Positions 44,290 to 53,270 of a DNA stretch of 64,000 nt are shown here, piece by piece. The notes under the pieces are model-generated. The model was not told where the DNA came from. It searched no databases and saw only the letters and a list, made by a program, of their open reading frames with translations. Source of the DNA: Pseudomonas svalbardensis (GTDB lineage: Bacteria > Pseudomonadota > Gammaproteobacteria > Pseudomonadales > Pseudomonadaceae); contig NZ_CP125619.1 of assembly GCF_030053115.1 (NCBI RefSeq), positions 3,607,501-3,671,500 on the forward strand. Direction: 5' to 3'. The position numbers and the translations under genes were made by a program. Each line of letters starts with the position of its first letter. Positions within the stretch are counted from its first letter, which is position 1.

Positions 44290-44970
44290 TTAACGGTCGT
44301 CGGGCTTGAGCAACACAAGGCCTTCCTCAAGCGCTGAGGCGACAATATTTTGTGCGGGTACGTTGATCCAGGTTGAAGCATCGATTTCGCCCATTGACGC
44401 AAGCCAGCGCCCAACCATCTGATAACCGAGCGTATAGCCAAGCCATTTTGGGTGAGCACCAAAACCGAAGAACCACTCTGCGTGATTGTAGTTCGTGGAC
44501 TCAAGGGTCTTCAGGCCTACAGGTGAGCGAAGCAGATCGGCGCAGGTGACGGCACACTCCCAAGGCTCTGGGTCATTACCGAGCAAGTGCCGGACAAACT
44601 GTCCGGCAAGTCCCTCGCTGACCAAGGCTTCTCCTAACGTCCAACCGTAGCCAGGGCCCGCCATGCGCAAGCAATGATGGACTTCATGGACAATCTGTCG
44701 ATGCAGCGCGCCAGTGCGCAGACTTGGCAGAAAATTCGGGTTGTCCGGGTCGATGGTCATCGTGAACATGGTGCTTCGATAAGCCCGCCCCACGAGGCCC
44801 ATCTCAGGAATGGTCTCGCCAGGGAGCCGCTGGATCAACACATCAAGTCGCGGAGGCGTCATCAGACGGGAGACCGTCTTGTAAGCGGCGTCAAACTCGC
44901 CGATCAGATCGGAGCGAAGTTCAGCAAGACTCCCCGAGGCTTCCAGCCAATGCAGTGTCCATGCGTCCAT
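44290..44970 (-). CDS. DUF2268-type putative zinc metallopeptidase
   Basis: A 226-residue protein with a HExxH zinc motif in QIVHEVHHCLRMAGPGYGWTLGEALVSEGLAGQF; the distal Glu of EALVSEG is placed as third ligand. The pattern matches DUF2268 predicted Zn-dependent proteases. No signal peptide. It precedes the HD gene by 25 bases on the same strand, so the two probably form an operon. The substrate is unknown. Confidence 0.8.
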   Translation of the reverse strand: MDAWTLHWLEASGSLAELRSDLIGEFDAAYKTVSRLMTPPRLDVLIQRLPGETIPEMGLVGRAYRSTMFTMTIDPDNPNFLPSLRTGALHRQIVHEVHHCLRMAGPGYGWTLGEALVSEGLAGQFVRHLLGNDPEPWECAVTCADLLRSPVGLKTLESTNYNHAEWFFGFGAHPKWLGYTLGYQMVGRWLASMGEIDASTWINVPAQNIVASALEEGLVLLKPDDR

Positions 44971-45006
44971 TCTTACCTCTGAAAAACTGTCACGAAGCCT
45001 AAAAAC

Positions 45007-45378
45007 TCAGCCCAACAGATGCTGTGAGATGAGTTTGGAAATCTCGACCATCGATGTCCTCCCAGTGAATTCAAACTTCACTCTGCCCAGCGCCGAGAAG
45101 TAGATTTCCAGCTCAGAATCCAGGTCGAAGGTGCCCGAGGTTTCCACGGAGTAAGCGACGATGTTTTTGTAAGGCAACGAAGTGAAGTCTTTTTTGCTGC
45201 CGGTGATGCCTTGGACGTTGACCGCGATGATTCGTTTGTTGGTAAACACCACGCCGTCGCGCATGGATTTATAGGCATCAATGACCTGCTCGCCGTCCAG
45301 CAGCAGCGCGGTGACTCGCTCCGCGTACTCGTTGTTTTGCTTGAGTTTGAAAAAGCCTTTGTTGTTGAAATCGATCAT
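45007..45378 (-). CDS. bacterial PH-domain protein
   Basis: A 123-residue protein with the bPH_1 pattern: LLLDGEQVIDAYKSMRDGVVFTNKRIIAVNVQGITGSKKDFTSLPYKNIVAYSVETSGTFDLDSELEIYFS. Bacterial PH domains of this kind form rings and occur in many contexts; the function is unknown. Start ATG at 45378 is preceded by AAGGGG. Confidence 0.85.
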   Translation of the reverse strand: MIDFNNKGFFKLKQNNEYAERVTALLLDGEQVIDAYKSMRDGVVFTNKRIIAVNVQGITGSKKDFTSLPYKNIVAYSVETSGTFDLDSELEIYFSALGRVKFEFTGRTSMVEISKLISQHLLG

Positions 45379-45576
45379 CCGCCATCCCCTTCCTTAAAGA
45401 GTGTTCCCTGGATTGCCAGCGCTTGGCGCAGCGAGCATACCATCGGGCCTGCGCTTTTTGCGCCCCCTCCACAGCGGATCTGAAAATCCAATGGAACCCT
45501 GCGCCTCATCGCGCTTTCGAAACCCTATCAGCGCTGATCTTTGATCAAACAAGGCGCCATTGGAGAGGAAATCCCG

Positions 45577-46002
45577 ATGAACAGTAGACTGCTGTTTTTG
45601 CTTGCCAGCCTGAGTCCCACCCTGGTCATGGCTGAAGGCTGTGACGTGCTGACCCGCTCTCAAAGCCCTTCCGTTCCAGTGGTGGAATCTCATAGCTGCT
45701 ATGAGTACGAAGGCATGCCGGTGAACGCCATCGATTGGTCATGCAGCAACGAGAGTAAAGACATGCTGGCCAGCACCAAGAAAAAAGTCGAACAGTGCGC
45801 CGATCATTCTCAGGCCACGTGTATCGCGACGTTGACGCAAGAATCGCTGGCCAACCCTCACTCCACCAGCAAGGACAAGAACAGCAAATCGCTGAACATT
45901 CCCGCCAATGCTCAAGTGACTACGTACTACTACGACGCTGAGTATTTGAATCAGGCGAAGATTGATTGCGAGTCGGGTGGTGGACACTGGAAAGCGAAGT
46001 AG
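45577..46002 (+). CDS. secreted Cys-containing hypothetical protein
   Basis: A 141-residue protein with signal peptide (MNSRLLFLLASLSPTLVMA). The mature part has at least six Cys residues (EGCDVL, HSCYEY, WSCSNE, EQCADHSQATC, DCESGG) likely to form disulfides in the periplasm, and a C-terminal NQAKIDCESGGGHWKAK. The family is not recognised. GAGAGGAA seven bases upstream supports the ATG at 45577. Confidence 0.72.
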   Translation: MNSRLLFLLASLSPTLVMAEGCDVLTRSQSPSVPVVESHSCYEYEGMPVNAIDWSCSNESKDMLASTKKKVEQCADHSQATCIATLTQESLANPHSTSKDKNSKSLNIPANAQVTTYYYDAEYLNQAKIDCESGGGHWKAK

Positions 46003-46006
46003 CCGC

Positions 46007-46480
46007 TCAAGAACGCAAAAGCGCCTTCACCATCGGAATGCAAGCGAGTTGCAGGCCGGAGGGCGAATGGTAAATAGCCGTCTGCTCACTGACGAAACCG
46101 CATCGCCGGTAGAAGTGAGCGGCGTTCAACGTAGCGTCCAGTTGAACTTCCTCCAGCCCCAAATCCCGCGCCAGGCACTCAAGGTAATCCAGAATGCGCT
46201 TGCCAATGCCCCGCTGCATAAAGCCAGGCAGGACAAAGATCGCGCCGATTTCACGCCTCTCCAGATCAAGCATGCCTGTCGCCACAGGCTCTCCCTGAAT
46301 ACACCCCAGATAAAAGTGTTTTCCCATCAGGTCGCAATATCCGTCCTCAGCGGCCCCTGCCGTCCAGACGTCCAGTTGCTGAGGGGTATAGGCGCCGATG
46401 CATTGATGCCGTATCGCTTGACGGCGAATGTCGAATGCCGTCCGGCAATCGCCTTGATGGGCTCGTTTGATCTCTAACAT
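46007..46480 (-). CDS. GNAT-family N-acetyltransferase
   Basis: A 157-residue protein: FDIRRQAIRHQCIGAYTPQQLDVWTAG near the start, then the acetyl-CoA site EIGAIFVLPGFMQRGIGKRILDYLE (Q-R-G-I-G) and DATLNAAHFYRRCGF. This is the YafP/ElaA-like single-domain layout with an unknown substrate. The gene is convergent with the secreted Cys-rich gene (4-base gap). Confidence 0.88.
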   Translation of the reverse strand: MLEIKRAHQGDCRTAFDIRRQAIRHQCIGAYTPQQLDVWTAGAAEDGYCDLMGKHFYLGCIQGEPVATGMLDLERREIGAIFVLPGFMQRGIGKRILDYLECLARDLGLEEVQLDATLNAAHFYRRCGFVSEQTAIYHSPSGLQLACIPMVKALLRS

Positions 46481-46795
46481 TTCAATCTCCGTTAGCCATC
46501 GGCGGACGGAGAACTAAAAAGCCCCGTCCATTTCTGGCGGGGCCTTGGCTAATACGTCAGGTTCTAGCACGCATGACCTCATGGCCCGCCAGAAGCGGTC
46601 ATGTAGGAATACATCTTGTACGTGCGGGGTGTGTAGGTCATGGGCAGATAGTGTTGCTGGAGAAGTGGGTTGCGCAATGAGGTTAGGGTCGTCTTTGGGT
46701 CAAATGCTGCCGGTTACAGTTACCCGGTCCAGTGCCAAGCTTCAGCACAGGCCAGCATTCGACCTGTCCAAGCGCCCGGCCCCCAGCAGCGCTGG
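46481..46795. other. 315-base gap with a minus-strand terminator
   Basis: Apart from the stem-loop at 46516-46545, no element is recognised. A plus-strand frame over 46545-46799 has no start signal. Confidence 0.4.
46516..46545 (-). terminator. rho-independent terminator, minus strand
   Basis: GGCCCCGCCAGAAATGGACGGGGC followed by TTTTT on the minus strand; stem with one bulge. It lies upstream of the GNAT start, so it probably ends the transcript coming from the VOC-type gene. Confidence 0.7.
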
Positions 46796-47275
46796 TTAAC
46801 CCTTAACAGCCGCTTCAATCGCAGCGATGTCGATCTTTCCCATCTCCATCATGGCGTCGAACGCACGCTTGGCCGCTGCTTGATCAGGATTGGCTATCGC
46901 GGCCGTCAAAACGTGTGGTGTGATCTGCCATGACAACCCCCACTTGTCCTGGCACCAGCCGCATACATTTTCCTGGCCGCCATTTCCGACAATCGCATTC
47001 CACAAGCGATCCGTTTCGGCTTGGTCGTCGGTTGCAACCTGGAACGAAAAAGCCTCGTTGTGTTTGATCGCCGAACCTCCGTTCAGTCCGAGGCAAGGGA
47101 TGCCCATCACCGTGAACTCGACCGTCAAGACATCGCCCTGCTTGCCCGCCGGATAGTCGCCAGGCGCGCGAAGGACCGCTCCCACCTCGCTGTCCGGGAA
47201 GGTTTCGGCGTAGAACGTCGCAGCGTCCAACGCGGTGCCGTCGTACCACAGACAAATCGTGTTTTTGCTGATCAT
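46796..47275 (-). CDS. VOC-superfamily protein (PhnB/3-demethylubiquinone methyltransferase-like)
   Basis: A 159-residue protein: ICLWYDGTALDAATFYAETFPDSEVGAVLRAPGDYP, then GGSAIKHNEAFSFQVATDDQAETDRLWNAIVGNGGQENVCGWCQDKWGLSWQITP. This is the PhnB-like branch of the glyoxalase/VOC fold (two beta-alpha-beta-beta-beta modules). Despite database names these are not established methyltransferases. GGAGAA seven bases before the ATG. Confidence 0.88.
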   Translation of the reverse strand: MISKNTICLWYDGTALDAATFYAETFPDSEVGAVLRAPGDYPAGKQGDVLTVEFTVMGIPCLGLNGGSAIKHNEAFSFQVATDDQAETDRLWNAIVGNGGQENVCGWCQDKWGLSWQITPHVLTAAIANPDQAAAKRAFDAMMEMGKIDIAAIEAAVKG

Positions 47276-47531
47276 CTTGGTTCTCCAGAATCGGAACGGG
47301 TGCGTGCATTTTAGCAGCGCATTCAGCGGGTCGGCTTTGGCAACTAGCGTCACCCTGGGATGGCGCGCTTGCGCGATCGATTGCCAATGGCAGCCACCGC
47401 TCAAATGCAGCCAGTGGGTGCATCAGCGCCCGAGTCCCTGGTCTGCCAACTTCAGTAGCTGCTCCGCATTGGAGGCGATAACATCCCGGCCTCGCATGGG
47501 GTATGCGAACACATATTCAAAGGATGAACAC

Positions 47532-48092
47532 ATGAGCCGCACCGACCACATCTGCCTGATGGCGACCTATAACCAATGGATGAACGCAAAGATCTATGGG
47601 GCAACCAGGTGCTTGTCCGATGATGAGCTCTCAGCCGATAGGAAAGCGTTCTTCAAGTCTATTCTCGGGACGCTAAACCACTTGGCAATCGGAGACACTG
47701 TGTGGCTAAAGCGATTCGCCAAGCATCCAGCGGACCACTCGGCACTGGAGCCGGTGAGGCAACTTTGCGATCCGGAAAGCCTCGACCAATTGTTGTTCTT
47801 TACTGTTCCAGAGCTCTCAGTGCATCGAGAGAGACTCGATCAGATAATCGTCGAATGGGCTCACTCTATTACAGAGTCAGATCTGGACCACACTCTCCAT
47901 TACGCCAGCATGAAAGGTGTAGTGTCCGATAAGGATTTCTACAGTCTGGTCATGCATTTTTTCAACCATCAAACCCATCATCGTGGCCAGGTTACTACGC
48001 TGCTTTCACAGGCGGGTATTGACATAGTTGATACAGATTTAGTCTTTCTCATCCCATCCAAATCCTGCGTAGAAAAGAAAGCTCGTCATTAG
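47532..48092 (+). CDS. DinB-family protein
   Basis: A 186-residue four-helix protein of the DinB/YfiT superfamily. The metal-binding His triad is visible: first His in LGTLNHLAIGD, others in HFFNHQTHHRGQV. Some members are thiol-dependent S-transferases (bacillithiol or mycothiol), but the role in pseudomonads is unknown. AGGA precedes the ATG at 47532. Codon use looks somewhat more AT-tolerant than its neighbours. Confidence 0.87.
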   Translation: MSRTDHICLMATYNQWMNAKIYGATRCLSDDELSADRKAFFKSILGTLNHLAIGDTVWLKRFAKHPADHSALEPVRQLCDPESLDQLLFFTVPELSVHRERLDQIIVEWAHSITESDLDHTLHYASMKGVVSDKDFYSLVMHFFNHQTHHRGQVTTLLSQAGIDIVDTDLVFLIPSKSCVEKKARH

Positions 48093-48424
48093 GCACCTGA
48101 TCATTGGGCAGACTTCAATACCTGACAAGAGAGCCTTTTCAATCCAGTAGATACGTCGGCTCCGGTTGCTCCTGACAGTCGTTGTCCGGTACTGCCCCTT
48201 CAGTCTGGGAACTCTTTTCGTGCACCTTGAAAGTAGAAAACCCCAAGCAATCACCTAAGCTCTAAGGGGAGATTTTGCGCTGCTACAAATTGATAGCACC
48301 AGACTATGGAACACGCTCCGTTAATGCGATTTCCATGGACTGAAATCCAGGTCATTTGGTCTCAATCGAACCTCGAATCCAGCCGATGCCAAGAAGGTAG
48401 CCATCCACCCGAAAGGAGCCTCTC
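48093..48424. other. 332-base gap without an identifiable gene
   Basis: Relatively AT-rich. No terminator with a convincing stem and T-run follows the DinB gene, and no frame has a family pattern. The end of the gap carries the GAAAGGAG ribosome-binding site of the DUF5064 gene. Confidence 0.4.
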
Positions 48425-48793
48425 ATGTTCACGCCAGGTCACCTGAACCGTACTAATACTCCTGGCACTCCCGGAGTCCCGGAATACAACATTGATGTCT
48501 TCTATGAAGTCCGCCGCGACCCCAAGGAAGGCATGCTGATGCACTTCAAGATGGACGGAGCGGTATCCGGTAAAAGCTTCACTGAAGAATTCGATATGCA
48601 CCGCGACACGGCCTTCAACTTTGCCAGCCGCGTGGCAAAGGCCGCGGTCAAGCATGGTGTGCCGGCCAATGCCAGTCTCATCATGCGCGGGCACAAGGAA
48701 TACGACGCGATGTTCAAGGATATTCAAGACAAACTCGGCGTCAAACCAGGCGATCCAGTCAATCTGGATAACGCTGAGAACGACCGTCGCTGA
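48425..48793 (+). CDS. DUF5064 family protein
   Basis: A 122-residue soluble protein (MFTPGHLNRTNTPGTPGVPEYNIDVFYEVRRDPKEGMLMHFKMDG...) with the layout of DUF5064, a family I know mainly from Pseudomonas. Function unknown. AAGGAG seven bases upstream. Convergent with the SulP gene (16-base gap). Confidence 0.75.
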   Translation: MFTPGHLNRTNTPGTPGVPEYNIDVFYEVRRDPKEGMLMHFKMDGAVSGKSFTEEFDMHRDTAFNFASRVAKAAVKHGVPANASLIMRGHKEYDAMFKDIQDKLGVKPGDPVNLDNAENDRR

Positions 48794-48809
48794 GTGACGC
48801 CAGTATCAC

Positions 48810-50579
48810 TCAGTGCGCCCCATCCACCGGATGGATCACGAGGTAGCTGTCGACGGCATTGCCTATGGTTGGAAAGAACGCCGTTTCGCCAAACCGCGCG
48901 AAAAGCCCGAATCGCTTCAGCTTGTCCTTGACCGGGTCCTTCATCTCGGCCACGCACAACTTGATGCCCGCCGCGTGCAAGGTGTCGTCCAGTTCAGCCA
49001 ACACGTCTGCGGAGGTCACGTCCACACTGGTGACGGGTTCCGCCGCAATGACCAACCAGCGCACGGGCGTAGGCGATGCCGCTACTGCGGCAAGCACTCG
49101 GTCATTGAACAGTTCGGCGTTGGCGAAGAACAACGGCGCATCCCAGCGAAACAGCACTAGGCCGGGTATAAGGTGCGCGTCGGGATAGCGCTGGATGTCG
49201 TGGTAGCCCTTAACGCCATCGACTCGCCCCAGCACCGCGGAATACGGCCGCCAGCCATCCCACAGAAATTCGATGACGGCGATCACGATGGCCAGCCCGA
49301 TGCCCTCGATCGCACCGAACACGGCCACGCCGACGGTGCAGACGATCGACAACCAGAACTCCCAGCGCTGGATGCGATAAATGCGTCGCAGGTCGGCGAC
49401 TTCAATCAGGCCGATGGCCGACGCGATCACGACCGCTGCCAGTGCACTGCTGGGCAAACTCTGCAACAGGTTCGGCGCCACTACCAGCAGCAGGGCAACG
49501 GCCAACGCGCCGACAACCCCGGTCAACTGGGTTTTGGCGCCTGCGGCTTCGGCCACGGGGGTGCGTGAAGAACTGCTACTGATCGGAAAGCCCTGGAAAA
49601 ATCCAGCCGCCAAATTGGCAAAACCGAGCCCTGCCATCTCCTTGTTCGGGTCCACGTAGGTACGGGTCCGCGCCGCATAGACACGCGAGAGCACGCTGGT
49701 GTCGGCAAACGACACCAGGGCGACGGCGCAACCGCCGATGAGCACCGGGACAATATCGGCGCGGGTGATCCAGGGGATGGCGAACGCCGGTAAACCTTGT
49801 GGAAGAGCACCGAGGACCGACACCCCCGCACGCGCGGCAAGGTCCAGCACACCGACGGCGACGGTCGCGCCTGCCACTGCGATCAAGATGCCTGGCACGC
49901 GCTTGTAGCCCTTGAGCAGCAGGATCACGGCCAAGGTGGCTGCGCCGATCATAAACGCGGTCCAGTTGGTCTTTCCTTCCATCACCGCGGTGACGATGGC
50001 CCATATGTTTCTCAGCGGGCCGTCGGACTCAATCGAAAAACCGAAAAACTTGGGCAGTTGGCTGATCAAAACCGTCAGCGCGATGCCGTTCATGTACCCG
50101 TAGCGGATCGGCTTGGAAAGCAACTCCGTAATGAAGCCCAAACGCATGATGCCCGCCAGGATGCACACGGTTCCTGAAACGATCGCCATCATGCCAGCAA
50201 GGGCGACGGCGCGATGCGGGTCACCGCCCGACAGGGGCAGGACGACTGCCAGGATAACGGCGGCCAGTGAGGAATCCGGGCCCAGCACCAGAATCCGGCT
50301 AGGCCCGAACAATGCGTAAGCGAGTAGCGGAACGATGGTCGCGTAGAGGCCATAGATGCCGGGTACGCCCGATGCCACGGCGTAGGCAATGCCGACGGGC
50401 ACCAACATCGTGGTGAGCACCAGCCCGGCCATGATGTCGTGACGCAACCAGGCAACCTGGTACCCGCGCAGCGTGCGAAGTCCAGGAAGCCAGCGGCCCC
50501 AGCCGGTTTCGTCGCCGGCATCCCGGCGTGCAATACGGCCCGGTTCCGGGACGGGAGGCGAAGAGTCCGAATCGCTCAT
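48810..50579 (-). CDS. SulP-family inorganic anion transporter with STAS domain
   Basis: A 589-residue inner-membrane protein. The N-terminal ~430 residues span 10-14 helices with the SulP signature region MAGLVLTTMLVPVGIAYAVASGVPGIYGLYATIVPLLAYALFGPSRILVLGPDSS. The C-terminal STAS domain (~455-580) holds GLVLFRWDAPLFFANAEL and DVTSADVLAELDDTLHAAGIKLCVAEM. SulP carriers move sulfate, bicarbonate, molybdate or dicarboxylates; no diagnostic residue decides. It is encoded 50 bases after ppk2 on the same strand. Confidence 0.93.
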   Translation of the reverse strand: MSDSDSSPPVPEPGRIARRDAGDETGWGRWLPGLRTLRGYQVAWLRHDIMAGLVLTTMLVPVGIAYAVASGVPGIYGLYATIVPLLAYALFGPSRILVLGPDSSLAAVILAVVLPLSGGDPHRAVALAGMMAIVSGTVCILAGIMRLGFITELLSKPIRYGYMNGIALTVLISQLPKFFGFSIESDGPLRNIWAIVTAVMEGKTNWTAFMIGAATLAVILLLKGYKRVPGILIAVAGATVAVGVLDLAARAGVSVLGALPQGLPAFAIPWITRADIVPVLIGGCAVALVSFADTSVLSRVYAARTRTYVDPNKEMAGLGFANLAAGFFQGFPISSSSSRTPVAEAAGAKTQLTGVVGALAVALLLVVAPNLLQSLPSSALAAVVIASAIGLIEVADLRRIYRIQRWEFWLSIVCTVGVAVFGAIEGIGLAIVIAVIEFLWDGWRPYSAVLGRVDGVKGYHDIQRYPDAHLIPGLVLFRWDAPLFFANAELFNDRVLAAVAASPTPVRWLVIAAEPVTSVDVTSADVLAELDDTLHAAGIKLCVAEMKDPVKDKLKRFGLFARFGETAFFPTIGNAVDSYLVIHPVDGAH

Positions 50580-50628
50580 AGAACTGTGGCCTTTAGGTGT
50601 ACAGCGCCGATTCGCTTAAACGTGCCCG

Positions 50629-51450
50629 TCAGAATTTTTCGGGCACTCGCCGGTGCGGATAATCCGGGTCGCGATAGCCGCCTGGCTTCTGCCGTTTGGG
50701 CAATATCACCTCATCGCGTGCGACATCCTTGTACGGGATACGGCTGAGCAAATCGGTGATGATGTTAAGGCGCGCCCGCCGTTTGTCGTTGGAATTGGCC
50801 ACCCGCCATGGGGCATGTTCGGTGTCGGTTGCCTTGAACATGTCGTCACGCGCGCGTGAATAGTCATACCAACGGCTGTATGACTTGAGATCCATGGGGG
50901 TCAGTTTCCAGATTTTTCGTCCGTCCTTGATGCGCGCCTGAAGCCGGCGGGTCTGCTCGTCTTCGCTGACTTCCAGCCAATACTTGAGCAGGATCACGCC
51001 CGAGTCGACGATTGCACGCTCCACCTGAGGCGTTGTCTTCAGGAAACTGGCAACCTGCGCTTTGGTGCAGAACCCCATCACGCGCTCGACACCCGCCCGG
51101 TTGTACCAACTGCGATCGAAGATCACCACTTCGCCAGCCGCGGGCAGGTACGGCAGGTAACGCTGGACATACATTTGGCTTTTCTCTCGATCACTCGGCG
51201 CCGTTAGCGCCACCACCCGAAAGACGCGCGGACTGACGCGTTCGGTGATCGCCTTGATCGTCCCGCCCTTGCCAGCGCCATCGCGCCCTTCGAAAACGAT
51301 ACAGATCTTGATGCCCTTGGCTTTTACCCACTCCTGTAACTTGACCAGTTCCACGTGCAAGCCGCGCAGTTGCTCAAGGTAATCCTTGTTCTTCAGCTTC
51401 GGGTTTTCAACAGCATTGCGCCTAGGGGCTTTCTTCTTGTCCTTTGCCAT
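50629..51450 (-). CDS. ppk2: polyphosphate kinase 2
   Basis: A 273-residue PPK2 with Walker A FEGRDGAGKGGTIKAI (~53-68) and the lid/Walker B segment VVIFDRSWYNRAGVERVMGF (~108-127), plus the RWYDYSRARDDMFKATDTEHAPW region. PPK2 uses polyphosphate to phosphorylate nucleotides, usually GDP or ADP. A single-domain class I-like enzyme is likely; the tail MDLKSYSRW fits. GAGG eight bases before ATG at 51450 supports that start over an upstream TTG. Confidence 0.94.
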   Translation of the reverse strand: MAKDKKKAPRRNAVENPKLKNKDYLEQLRGLHVELVKLQEWVKAKGIKICIVFEGRDGAGKGGTIKAITERVSPRVFRVVALTAPSDREKSQMYVQRYLPYLPAAGEVVIFDRSWYNRAGVERVMGFCTKAQVASFLKTTPQVERAIVDSGVILLKYWLEVSEDEQTRRLQARIKDGRKIWKLTPMDLKSYSRWYDYSRARDDMFKATDTEHAPWRVANSNDKRRARLNIITDLLSRIPYKDVARDEVILPKRQKPGGYRDPDYPHRRVPEKF

Positions 51451-51508
51451 GACCAAGACCTCATAGATGCCAATCGCCGATAGGTAAACAGCGTAGGTTG
51501 CGATTTGC

Positions 51509-51652
51509 TCACCCGTCGAGCGCGATGATCGCGGTGATTAGCACAGCGCCGGTGACGGCCGTCGCAAGACTGAGCAGGCCGAAGATGACCTCCGTGACAC
51601 GATCGACCGGATCAAGTACACGGGCCCGCTTTTGCTCTCCAGCGCTTTGCAT
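51509..51652 (-). CDS. 47-residue membrane ORF upstream of ppk2
   Basis: ATG at 51652 with GAGGATGAG upstream encodes MQSAGEQKRARVLDPVDRVT followed by EVIFGLLSLATAVTGAVLITAIIALDG: a basic-charged start and one or two hydrophobic segments. The LDPVDRVTEVIFGL block resembles the N-terminus of VIT1/CCC1-like membrane proteins (DP-x-DR-x-SEVLFGL), so it is either a truncated member or a genuine small protein. It precedes ppk2 by 58 bases on the same strand. Confidence 0.5.
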   Translation of the reverse strand: MQSAGEQKRARVLDPVDRVTEVIFGLLSLATAVTGAVLITAIIALDG

Positions 51653-51835
51653 GCGCTCATCCTCGCCACGGCGGCTGCGTCAGCGTGGTCCTGGTTTTCA
51701 GCCGTGCCAGGATGGCCAAGACCCGGCATCCGCAAGCACACCGAACAGCTTAGTTCAGACCTGACCTCTAACAACGGGATGCATCGACAACGACTAAACT
51801 TTTGCGATTGAACCTTGTTTCCCAAGGATATCTCC

Positions 51836-53110
51836 ATGAGCGCCGCTCCCCTGTCCGAACTCGATGCCGCTCTACCCGGACTGGCCCGCAAGATCCGCGT
51901 GCTGGAGGCCCTGGCCTGGCCGGATGGGGTCGAAGAAGCATTCCTGACACGTTGGCGCGCCGGGCAGGCAGAACTGCCCAAGGTCCAACTGCGCCCGCGC
52001 GAGCACAGCGCCGACATCGCCGCCTTCGAAGCCTTTATCGGCCGCTGCGATGAGGGTCATCCGGCCGGGCGCCACCTCGCCATGACGGCGCGCAGCTATG
52101 CCACGGCGGGGCGCATGCTCGGTGCCATTGGCACACCCGCCTTTACGCAGTATTCGTCAGCGCTGTACCGACGCCCGGACTTCTACTACTCGCGCCTGAA
52201 ACTGAGCATGCTGGACGCGGCCCAATTCTTCCTCAAGACCACCGACGCCCTTCTGGGCGGGGCCCGGATTCCACCGTGCCCGGCCGAGATCCCGGCCGAA
52301 GTCTTCGCCGCCTGGATGCAGCCGGAACTGGACCGCTTCTTCGGCCCGGGCCGGATCACCGTCGTGCTCGATCCGACCCTGGCCGCCAAGGCCATCGCCG
52401 GGGCCAGTCGCATCCGCCTGCGTGCCAGCGCCCTGTTCTCGGAACTGGACAAGAACCAGCTGTTGCAGCATGAGGCCTTCGTGCATGTCGCCACCGCACA
52501 AAACGGCGCGCTGCAACCCAACCTCAAAAGCCTGGGTCTGGGGGCGCCACGCACGACCCAGACTCAGGAGGGCATCGCCACCCTGGCCGAGCTGTTCACC
52601 GGCAGCATGGACATCAACCGCCTGCGCCGCCTCGCCCTGCGCGTGCTCGCTGTCCAGCAGGCGCTGGATGGCGCCGATTTCATCCAGGTATTCGAAGGCT
52701 TTCTCGCGGCCGGTCAGTCACAGGAGGAGTCCTTCCGCTCGACCCAGCGGGTGTTCCGCGGCGCCGACCTGCGCGGCGGTACGGCGTTCACCAAAGATGC
52801 CGCCTACCTGACCGGTTTGCTCGGCGTGCATACCCTGTTGCGCATCGCGATCCGCGACAACCGGCCGGAACTGGTGGGCCATTTGTTCGCCGGGCGCCTC
52901 AGTCTGGGGGATACCGTTCGCCTGGCGCCGCTTTTCGAGTCCGGCTGGCTCCAGGGACCGGTCCATGTCCCGGCCTGGGCCTCCGATCTGCGTCTGCTCG
53001 CCGCCAACCTGGCGTTCTCCGCTTTTATTTCCCGAATCAAGCTGGATGTACTCGATCTGGAAGTGCTCATGGCCTTCGCCGACGAGCATGAAGCCGATGC
53101 CAGCGCCTAG
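51836..53110 (+). CDS. QEGLA-motif protein (DUF1704), putative metallopeptidase
   Basis: A 424-residue protein of the flavohemoglobin expression-modulating QEGLA motif family. The name-giving motif is QEGIATLAEL, and the HExxxH-type metal site is LLQHEAFVHVAT ~55 residues before it. The family is related to the eukaryotic MATCAP tyrosine carboxypeptidases. Its role in bacteria is poorly known. AAGGATATCTCC precedes the ATG at 51836. It is divergent from the ppk2 unit and followed by an AT-rich promoter region. Confidence 0.88.
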   Translation: MSAAPLSELDAALPGLARKIRVLEALAWPDGVEEAFLTRWRAGQAELPKVQLRPREHSADIAAFEAFIGRCDEGHPAGRHLAMTARSYATAGRMLGAIGTPAFTQYSSALYRRPDFYYSRLKLSMLDAAQFFLKTTDALLGGARIPPCPAEIPAEVFAAWMQPELDRFFGPGRITVVLDPTLAAKAIAGASRIRLRASALFSELDKNQLLQHEAFVHVATAQNGALQPNLKSLGLGAPRTTQTQEGIATLAELFTGSMDINRLRRLALRVLAVQQALDGADFIQVFEGFLAAGQSQEESFRSTQRVFRGADLRGGTAFTKDAAYLTGLLGVHTLLRIAIRDNRPELVGHLFAGRLSLGDTVRLAPLFESGWLQGPVHVPAWASDLRLLAANLAFSAFISRIKLDVLDLEVLMAFADEHEADASA

Positions 53111-53270
53111 CGTTTAAAGGGAGAGCCACCGAACCAAACGCTCTGCATCAGTTATTTATACTCAAATGCCAGCTTAATAATATTTTACCGATACCAGGGT
53201 GATCCCTAGTCTTGACCCCAAGAAATGGCAGGCCGTTACCGACCTAAATCCAACTTCGAAGGGTATTGAG
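53111..53270 (+). promoter_or_regulatory. AT-rich leader before the monooxygenase cluster
   Basis: The segment 53140-53185 (TTATTTATACTCAAATGCC and TTAATAATATTTTACC) is much more AT-rich than its surroundings and is the only plausible promoter for the five-gene cluster. No specific sigma-factor motif could be assigned with confidence. Confidence 0.4.
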
